From assembly GCA_009663005.1 (NCBI GenBank), contig VIGQ01000717.1, positions 82,501-95,000 of the forward strand: DNA of 12,500 nucleotides, written 5' to 3'. Both the position numbers and the translations under genes were made by a program. Source of the stretch: Actinidia chinensis. Its lineage: Eukaryota > Streptophyta > Magnoliopsida > Ericales > Actinidiaceae. Shown here in pieces: positions 7,548 through 12,500 of this stretch. Below the pieces are notes generated by a model. That model was not told the DNA's origin and did no database searches. It saw only the letters and a program-made list of their open reading frames with translations. Positions within the stretch are counted from its first letter, which is position 1. The number at the start of each line of letters is the position of its first letter.

Positions 7548-8696
7548 CGAGGAAATGCAAAAAAGCAAGCAAAACTCCTTTTAAAGAGAGCGAAAAAGCA
7601 AGGGCAAGATATGGAAGTGAACTCAAGCAACCATCCAATAATAAGCACAAAGGAGAGAAGAACTAAAAATGTTCGACTAAGTAACTCCAAAAGAACCAAA
7701 AACTAAAACAGATAGCTTCACCACAACTCCATTTTTGCATTTGGAAGGGAAATCCCTTAATTTCTTCTTTGAATGTAGGTCACATTTCAGTGTATTAATC
7801 TTATACATATTAATACTCCCCGGAATTTGGGGGGTTTTTTTTTTTTGGTAATTTTTAAACAAAAAAAAAACAAAAAATAAAGCGTGTGAAAAAAAAATGA
7901 AAAATTTAAGGATTAGGCAATTTTTCTTGCAGGCATACAACAACTTCACATGCGATCCTGGCACATTCTAGACCAACTACCTTCCTACAAATATTAGCTT
8001 TTTTTTTAATATCCACCAATCACTGAGTAATGTTTTGACCTGCAAAAGTTTCCAGGCATATAGCATATTTGGAAGATCAAAACAAGTTTTCTTTGGCTTG
8101 TTTGTAAATGCATATATCATTGTTTTCACTAATAGGTTTTTTTCAAGAAATTAATACATAGCAATATTACTATGACGACAAATGATTAGACAGCATATGT
8201 TATTAAACCAATTCCTAAGCAATTTTCCCTCTTAAAAACTTTATAGAGCACATGCAACAGATCGCGATCCACGTGCATTCACCACAGGTTATTAGGTACA
8301 GCAATCCATCAGCCAACGGTGATGATGTTTGACAATATTCCTAATATCCACGAGCTTTTGCTTCCTACTAATCCGGTTCTTGTATCATGAAAGTTTCTCC
8401 TTTCTTCTTATTCTGATAATTAGATGTGTCATATAAACTCATGCTCAATCAAAAGGGAAGAGGACTCCATCACAGCAAATTATATTATCCCTCATCTTAA
8501 TTGCAAAATGTATAATACCCCTCATTTTAAAACTGCCATATAACATTGATGGAGAAATCAGCAGAACAAGAATAAGAAGAAAAAAAATCGAAGTGAAGGT
8601 TTATTTGGATATATTGCAGACAATTTTAAAAAACCAGGTGCGAGTCAATTTTGGAATTATTATTTAAATAATGTAAATCATTATTATTGAGCCCAC
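7548..8696 (-). other. Intron between exons 6 and 7 (1.15 kb)
   Basis: Donor GTGGGC; the acceptor has lost its A. It holds homopolymer runs, notably G6 followed by a long T run near 7830-7846 and A runs near 7861-7897. No coding or transposon signal was seen. Confidence 0.7.
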
Positions 8697-8783
8697 CTCT
8701 GTCTTTATCCATGTGGCCAGCGATGCTATTAGCAGCTACATCAAGATAATTAGGGTCACGTCTTTCCAAGCTTCCCAAGGAAC
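8697..8783 (-). CDS. ACA9: ACA exon 6: transmembrane helix M1
   Basis: Follows acceptor TACGAG. Reads EAWKDVTLIILM, then AA..A and IKTE in other frames. This is FLWEAW.DLTLIILMVAA..SLALGIKTE, the first membrane helix of the ACA family. A T is missing in CTTGGG of FLWE. The donor is GTGGGC, placing the break after IKTE, in phase 0 with GL of exon 7. Confidence 0.85.
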
Positions 8784-8897
8784 CTCGTACAAAAGCGCAC
8801 AAAAAGGGAATAACGGCCACTGCTAAAGATTACCATTACCACGTGATGATCCTAATACAAGAAAAAAAAAAATTAATGGCTTAAAGAAATATTATAC

Positions 8898-9027
8898 CCA
8901 GAAAGTCCGCCCTTTTTCACAGGATATGTAGTTGATCCAAAAGCGTTTCTTCTCTTGCAATTCATCAATCACCACCAACAATTCCTGTCTCCACATTTGT
9001 TTGTAACAAATCTGCTAACCCTTTTAC
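8898..9027 (-). CDS. ACA9: ACA exon 5: VKGLADLLQTN..GSTTYPVKKG
   Basis: The first 20 codons after acceptor CATCAG are in one frame and read VKGLADLLQTNVETGIVGGD. After two slips the frame reads RRNAFGSTTYPVKKG, the conserved FGSNTYP.KKGK..F block just before M1. A C is missing in the following GGC(C)GGACT. Donor GTATAA. This block is clear cation-ATPase N-terminal domain. Confidence 0.88.
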
Positions 9028-9106
9028 CTGATGAATACTATAATGGAACGGTAAAGTAACATCAATGTATATATGATAACAGCAAAGAAAATCATAATTG
9101 ACTTGC

Positions 9107-9227
9107 CCCTCCATATTGTTGTAGTGCCGCATTATATTGTCCCTGTCATTGAACAACTTGCTCTAGTCAATTTCATATAATCACCAATACTCACCAGAAG
9201 GAGTCTGGAGGTGTTACTGGTACTACA
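9107..9227 (-). CDS. ACA9: ACA exon 4: cytosolic N-terminus up to LQQYGG
   Basis: Reads VPVTPPDSF, then with several one-base corrections GDYEIDLEQVVSMTRDN and finally ALQQYGG. The family has an EQLV.M.....LQQYGGV motif here, before the first membrane helix. The exon stops at TATGGAGGG with a GC donor, GCAAGT (9106-9101), and the next exon resumes exactly with VKGLADLL. The acceptor region can fold into a hairpin (see findings). Confidence 0.8.
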
Positions 9228-9267
9228 CTAATAATTGACCAAAGATAGAATATCAATTAGTGTAGTA
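9221..9267. repeat. Inverted repeat across the exon 4 acceptor
   Basis: Arms 9221-9238 and 9253-9267 pair over 15 bp with one 3-nt bulge and a 14-nt loop. On the minus strand the 3' arm contains the acceptor ATTAG and the first bases of exon 4. The 5' arm contains CACTAAT, a fair plant branch-point match. Confidence 0.8.
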
Positions 9268-9421
9268 ACTTTCATACAACATCCACTGTTATATCAAAGC
9301 ATCAAAGCAGTCCGCAGGCATAAGAATAACACCTAGTCAGCTAGAAATTTCCATTCCAAGCAAATGACATTTTGCCGAAACACAAAGAAAGTGTCAAAAG
9401 GCATTTCCAGAAGCAAAATAC

Positions 9422-9466
9422 CTATTTCTCGTTGCCCAGCCCCAGCCATTTGAAAGAAGTGCTGGC
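9422..9466 (-). CDS. ACA9: ACA exon 3: 45-nt exon, IRAALLFKLAG segment
   Basis: Follows acceptor CATAG. Allowing one missing T in each of two T runs (CTTCTTTC and AAATGG), it reads AALLFKLAGAGQREI, matching the IRAALLFKLAGE string of ACA9. Donor GTATTT. The exon is very short, and its identity rests on colinearity with exons 2 and 4. Confidence 0.75.
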   Translation of the reverse strand, partial: ASTSFKWLGLGNEK

Positions 9467-9553
9467 CTATGAAACAAATAATTAAGAATTAGGAAGTGGT
9501 GAAACAAATCAAACGCATAAGAAAAATGTCCTTCACAAAACAATAAACATTAC

Positions 9554-9661
9554 CGAATACTTTGCAGGGCTCTTATCATCCTCTTCGTTGTTCTTTCTCT
9601 TCTTCCTTTCTCAAGTCTAAAGTGTACCGAATCGCCGAGAAGCATTACCAAGGGCCGCTTG
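9554..9661 (-). CDS. ACA9: ACA exon 2: calmodulin-binding autoinhibitory segment
   Basis: Starts after acceptor TTTTTACAG with QAAL, then NASRRF, then YTLDLRKEEEKEQR in the next frame, then MIRALQSI in a third. This is the calmodulin-binding and autoinhibitory stretch of plant ACA pumps (QAALVLNASRRFRYTLDL in the family). One codon is missing after AAL; one-base losses lie in TTCGGTAC and in CGAAGAGGATG. Donor GTAATG. In this family calmodulin binding here releases the pump. Confidence 0.85.
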
Positions 9662-11055
9662 CTGTAAAAACCAAAGGATCTTTAATTCATATGTTTAATA
9701 AGACATATCATCATCACTCGCAAACGATGGTTTCATGATGCTAATAAGGGCCTGCCATTAATCACTCAAGCAAAACAGATATAATACCATCCATACAATG
9801 TTCATGATCCATTTTTGTCATGCCGCTGTACTGAGTGCTGTGTTTCTCAATAAATTACCTAATTTCGCCTCCATTTTCTATTTTTGGTCATTCCTCGCCC
9901 ATTTATTTTTTTGTTTTTTTTTTTTTTTTTTTTTTTTTTTTCCATTAATAGATTGTCCATTATTTCACTCGTTCTTATCATTGTAAATTTATTAGTATCA
10001 TTTAACTGACCATCCATCTAAGTTTGTTCTCTCTCCACTTATGTTCATTGTTCTACTCCTACCATTTCCGCATATATTCATTTTTAAATTAATATCTCTT
10101 GGTCTTGTCCACGTCTACTTTAGCATCTTATCTTAGGTACAATAGTTTTATAATTGTAATTGTTTTATTATGTCCAAACAATCCACAATTATGTCGGTAA
10201 GCACCAGTGGCTTACTACTTCTATAAAAAAAAAAAAATCCGCATTTTGTCGGTAACTGTAATTTCCCTACTCTAGTTAAAACGAAAGTAACGATATAACA
10301 ATGGGGCAAAATGACAAACTTGGTGAATGCCAATGGCTCCGAAGTATTTCTACTAGGGGGCACCTGTCGAAACGTGGTGTCGGCCATGGAGTCCTGGCTT
10401 GTTTCTTTCCTCCACCAGGCGTGTTTTCCTCATCATCCCTCTATGATTTTCTTGTTGAAAATTAACTCAACAAAAATTTTGAGACTTTTATGAGCACTTT
10501 CCTTTTTCTCAACAAAGTTACAGACCAATATGTGCCGTTCATTGCACTTTTCCCTCCCCGTTGGAAAAGAAAATAAATCATCGCCTCCCTGTAGTTGTTG
10601 CACTAGTGCATGCATCAAATGATATTTTGCATCAAGAGTTGAGAGAATTGGTTCCAGGTTCAATTGCTAAGATGTAATCCGCGTAAGCTCGCACGATCTC
10701 CCATGCAAAATTGGCAAACGGGAATGCCAAATGCCTTCCATCAAACTCTTCTTGATTTTCTGGATTCCGTTCCGACTTTTGTTTGATCTTGTATGTAAAA
10801 GTCGAACTAAAATTCTCAAACCACCTCCATGCCTTTCGCGTTCGGTTTTGTCAGGCAAATGCTAAAAAACCGATTTGCATGATAACAATCCAACCATGTG
10901 ACATTGGGATGATTCCGAATTAAAAGTGGCTTTCCTTCATTTGGTTGAATGGACTCAAAGGCATGGAAAGAAGAAACCCAATATCTATTTAAAATTTTTG
11001 ATAATATGCTACAAGAAACCATCCACGAAGGATGAGCATTGGTTGGAAACCTTAC
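9662..11055 (-). other. First coding intron (1.39 kb)
   Basis: Bounded by donor GTAAGG and acceptor TTTTTACAG. It carries a 28-T homopolymer (9914-9941) and an A run near 10226. Open frames of 60-100 codons on both strands match no family I recognise; one simply reads on from exon 1 through the donor. Long first introns often carry expression-enhancing elements in plants, but I see none I can name. Confidence 0.7.
9914..9941. repeat. Poly-T run of 28
   Basis: Uninterrupted T on the + strand (A on the gene's strand). It could be a retroposon tail or plain slippage. No flanking target duplication was made out, so I call only a homopolymer. Confidence 0.9.
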
Positions 11056-11221
11056 CCTCCATCTCTTGAGCGTCTCGATGGACGCATTCTTGGTGTTGCC
11101 AATGTCGAAAGGGTTCACAAACTCCGTTTCGTGCGGGGTGGTCCAGCCGCCTACCCCACCGGCCCCTGTCGTGGTCGTGTCCCACCGCCACAGAAGGCGG
11201 TGAATGCTTACTACTCGTCAT
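11056..11221 (-). CDS. ACA9: ACA exon 1: start codon and N-terminal leader
   Basis: The start at 11221 is chosen because it opens a Ser-rich leader (MTSSKHSPPSVAVGHDHD) typical of ACA8/9/10, with A at -3. The frame is open further upstream with no family match there. A one-base shift between roughly 11165 and 11120 moves into the frame reading VNPFDIGNTKNAS..LKRWR, the conserved ACA9 leader. The exon ends at AGATGGAGG followed by donor GTAAGG (11055-11050), so RWR joins QAAL of exon 2 in phase 0. Confidence 0.85.
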
Positions 11222-11768
11222 TTTTTTGCCGACACAATTCCCTGTCGTATACAGAGATGGCACCGCCGCTTCAACGGAGCCACCCCGTGAACAACAACAA
11301 AAATAAACGAGAGAACCAGGGTGTCCCAAATCAAGACGCTCCACACAAATCCATAAAAACCACACAAACACAGACTTTGTTGTGGTTCTATTGTTAGCAA
11401 ACCCTGATCTTGTCATGTAGACAAGCGGCATAGCGTAGATTTCGGAGCTTAGGGCTTGTTTTGGGGCCTGCTTTTTTCTAGTATAAAAAAAAAAAGAATG
11501 TACTCGCCATGATCCGAAGAAAACGCTTGACCCATAGCACATGGAGACAAGACTTGTTTTATAAAACATTGAAAAAAACGGGGGTGGGGGTTGTATTTAC
11601 CGTTGCATGGGGAACTGCTGGCCAACGGGAGGAGCGGACGATCCTTCGCCTCCTCTCTCATCCGCGACCTCCGGTGGACATCGACAAATAAATGAATAAA
11701 TAAATAAAAATGGAATATAACGAACCTTCCGGGAAATTTCCCGCCTCAAAGAAAGTGGTTTTGGGAAT
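11222..11768 (-). promoter_or_regulatory. 5' UTR and proximal promoter of the pump gene
   Basis: Directly upstream of the start codon and richer in G+C than the introns, with CG-rich patches near 11130-11200 and 11620-11680 on either side of an AT-rich middle. Two open frames across it (minus strand, ending in or before exon 1) match no family. Where transcription starts, and whether there is a 5' UTR intron, cannot be told by eye. Confidence 0.5.
11557..11563 (-). promoter_or_regulatory. Candidate TATA box
   Basis: TATAAAA on the minus strand inside the palindrome TTTTATAAAA (11557-11566), about 340 bases above the start codon. Position is plausible for a gene with a 300-base 5' UTR, but such strings are common in AT-rich DNA. 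Confidence 0.2.
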
Positions 11769-11795
11769 CCAGGTTCGGATCATCTGAAGTGCGCC

Positions 11796-11801
11796 CACGT
11801 G
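11796..11801. promoter_or_regulatory. G-box CACGTG in left end of the MITE
   Basis: Palindromic CACGTG, the core bound by plant bZIP and bHLH factors, about 575 bases upstream of the start codon. It is carried by the transposon's inverted repeat, so its use by this gene is inference. Confidence 0.4.
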
Positions 11802-11992
11802 AACGTTTCTGGAATGTACAAAATAATGTCGTTTTGTACGCTTTAAAAATAAAATGACATCTTTAATAACTATAAAACAACATCGTTTTAATTAACTTAA
11901 AACGACGTCGTTTCATGGGTCAAGACCAAAATGCGTTATTTTAGTTTTAAAATATACAAATCGACATCGTTTTGTATACTACAAGGACATTC

Positions 11993-11998
11993 CACGTG
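11993..11998. promoter_or_regulatory. G-box CACGTG in right end of the MITE
   Basis: Mirror copy of the left-end site, flanked as CCACGTGG. Same caveat. Confidence 0.4.
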
Positions 11999-12026
11999 GA
12001 ACGCACTTCAGAGGATCCGAATCCGG

Positions 12027-12500
12027 AATTCAGTCTCTTCAAAAAGATTCGTAGGATGATAACCCAATGGTTCTTTGATTTGCACAATTGCCTGAAAATC
12101 TTTTGCAAATACGTCCTTACAAGGATAGGCTAGCTCATAAACAACACCAAGGAAGCTCCCAAAGACTCACGGCTCAACTTATAGAGCCAACAAAAAAGTG
12201 GGGGAATAACCACACACGGACACGTGCAGTGACGTTAAACACGAGGACGGCCAAAAACTAAAATAAATCCATATAAAGAAAATAATTCAAAAAAATTCAT
12301 TTCATGTGAAATAATTTTGTCTATTTTCATCCATCCAAAAGATGGAAGCCTTATTCATTGCAATCAAGGAAAAAAAAAACGCTTATTCATTGCAATCAAA
12401 GAGCAAGGGATGACCGGCCAATAAACATTCTGGTGAGTCCCAAGACTTAGAAAACACAGCTGCAAAAAACCCATAAAACAAACTCCACTCACCAACCCAG
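12027..12500. other. Distal upstream region
   Basis: AT-rich, no gene seen. It holds another CACGTG at 12221-12226 followed closely by TGACGT (12230-12235), and an 18-bp direct repeat at 12350-12399. It could be distal promoter or intergenic DNA. Confidence 0.5.
12350..12399. repeat. Pair of identical 18-bp direct repeats
   Basis: CTTATTCATTGCAATCAA occurs at 12350-12367 and 12382-12399, separated by an A-rich spacer of 14 bases. Each copy contains ATTGCAAT, itself a palindrome. Confidence 0.85.

Larger units (their letters stand above)
337..11221 (-). pseudogene. ACA9: ACA9-like plant Ca2+-ATPase gene, 25 coding exons, 3' end off the window, frame broken
   Basis: This is a P-type IIB calcium pump that exports Ca2+ from the cytosol in exchange for protons and is held off by an N-terminal calmodulin-binding tail; ACA8/9/10 proteins of this type sit in the plasma membrane (family knowledge). 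The exons spell, in order, an NTKNAS..RWR leader, an NASRRF calmodulin site, TGES, PEGLP, a split SDKTGT, KGAAE, GDNLQTAKA and TGDGTNDAP. About 810 of the usual ~1080 residues are covered; M5-M10 lie beyond position 1. The leader and the RRRMIRA..IRAALLFKLAG string resemble Arabidopsis ACA9 more than ACA8 or ACA10, but the three are close. Small indels break the frame in nearly every exon although splice sites are kept. I labelled it pseudogene because no intact product can be read. A functional gene in an unpolished assembly is at least as likely. Confidence 0.85.
11769..12026. mobile_element. MITE-like inverted-repeat element, 258 bp
   Basis: Ends in 25-bp inverted repeats, 11769-11793 and 12002-12026, that match at 22 of 25 positions around a shared core TCTGAAGTGCG. 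The symmetry continues inward: both ends next carry CACGTG and then GGAATGT or similar. The inside is AT-rich, has no open frame, and repeats a palindromic AACGACRTCGTTT motif. Size, structure and lack of coding fit a non-autonomous DNA transposon (MITE). No clear target duplication was seen, so the superfamily is not assigned. Confidence 0.75.

Noticed and set aside
9914..9941. Poly-T run as a retroposed gene tail
   Set aside because: No recognisable SINE or mRNA-like body and no flanking target duplication were seen.
10148..10493. Open frames on both strands in the first intron as a transposon gene
   Set aside because: No transposase, reverse transcriptase or other motif, and no terminal repeats were found around them.
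10816..11118. 100-codon minus-strand open frame as a stand-alone gene
   Set aside because: Its first 21 codons are the true end of exon 1; the rest is intron after a consensus GTAAGG donor.
11032..11397. 121-codon open frame on the + strand
   Set aside because: It is the antisense shadow of exon 1 and the 5' UTR, with no recognisable domain.
11009..11569. 186-codon open frame on the minus strand over the 5' region
   Set aside because: Only its part from 11221 to about 11165 matches the pump leader; the upstream part matches no family, and the end reads exon 1 out of frame and on through the donor into the intron.
1..12500. CRISPR array, bacterial operon, viral or toxin genes
   Set aside because: No regularly spaced repeats, no bacterial gene layout, and no viral or toxin domain; the window is explained by one intron-rich plant gene and its promoter.

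Overview
This is eukaryotic nuclear DNA from a flowering plant, most likely a woody eudicot. It is AT-rich. Short coding islands are separated by AT-rich introns with plant-type GT-AG borders, and the 5' flank carries a small inverted-repeat transposon. No prokaryotic organisation, CRISPR array, rRNA or tRNA was seen.

One gene fills almost the whole window. It lies on the minus strand and encodes an autoinhibited, calmodulin-regulated P-type (IIB) Ca2+-ATPase of the plant ACA8/9/10 group, closest to ACA9 in its N-terminus. I traced 25 coding exons, from a start codon at 11221 down to 337. In order they carry the N-terminal calmodulin-binding region (exons 1-3), the entry to the membrane domain with M1 and M2 (5-7), the actuator domain with TGES (8-12), M3 (13), M4 with PEGLP (15), the phosphorylation site (17), the nucleotide-binding domain with KGAAE (18-22), and the hinge with GDNLQTAKA and TGDGTNDAP (23-25). 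The membrane domain from M5 onward and the C-terminus lie beyond position 1, so the gene is cut by the window edge.

The reading frame is broken in nearly every exon, mostly by single-base gains and losses. Splice borders are nevertheless almost all intact: of 25 donors, 22 are GT, two are GC and one is lost; of 24 acceptors, 22 are AG. Few substitutions against dense small indels fits an unpolished long-read consensus better than slow decay, but a pseudogene is not excluded. A six-base insertion inside the catalytic SDKTGT motif is the strongest sign of real inactivation.

Layout on the + strand: 1-336, last intron or unrecognised sequence; 337-5144, catalytic half of the pump, exons 25 to 17; 5251-9661, exons 16 to 2; 9662-11055, large first intron; 11056-11221, exon 1; 11222-12500, 5' UTR and promoter, with a 258-bp MITE-like element (11769-12026) that brings two G-boxes upstream of the gene. 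No second gene is supported; long open frames elsewhere are chance readings through introns.
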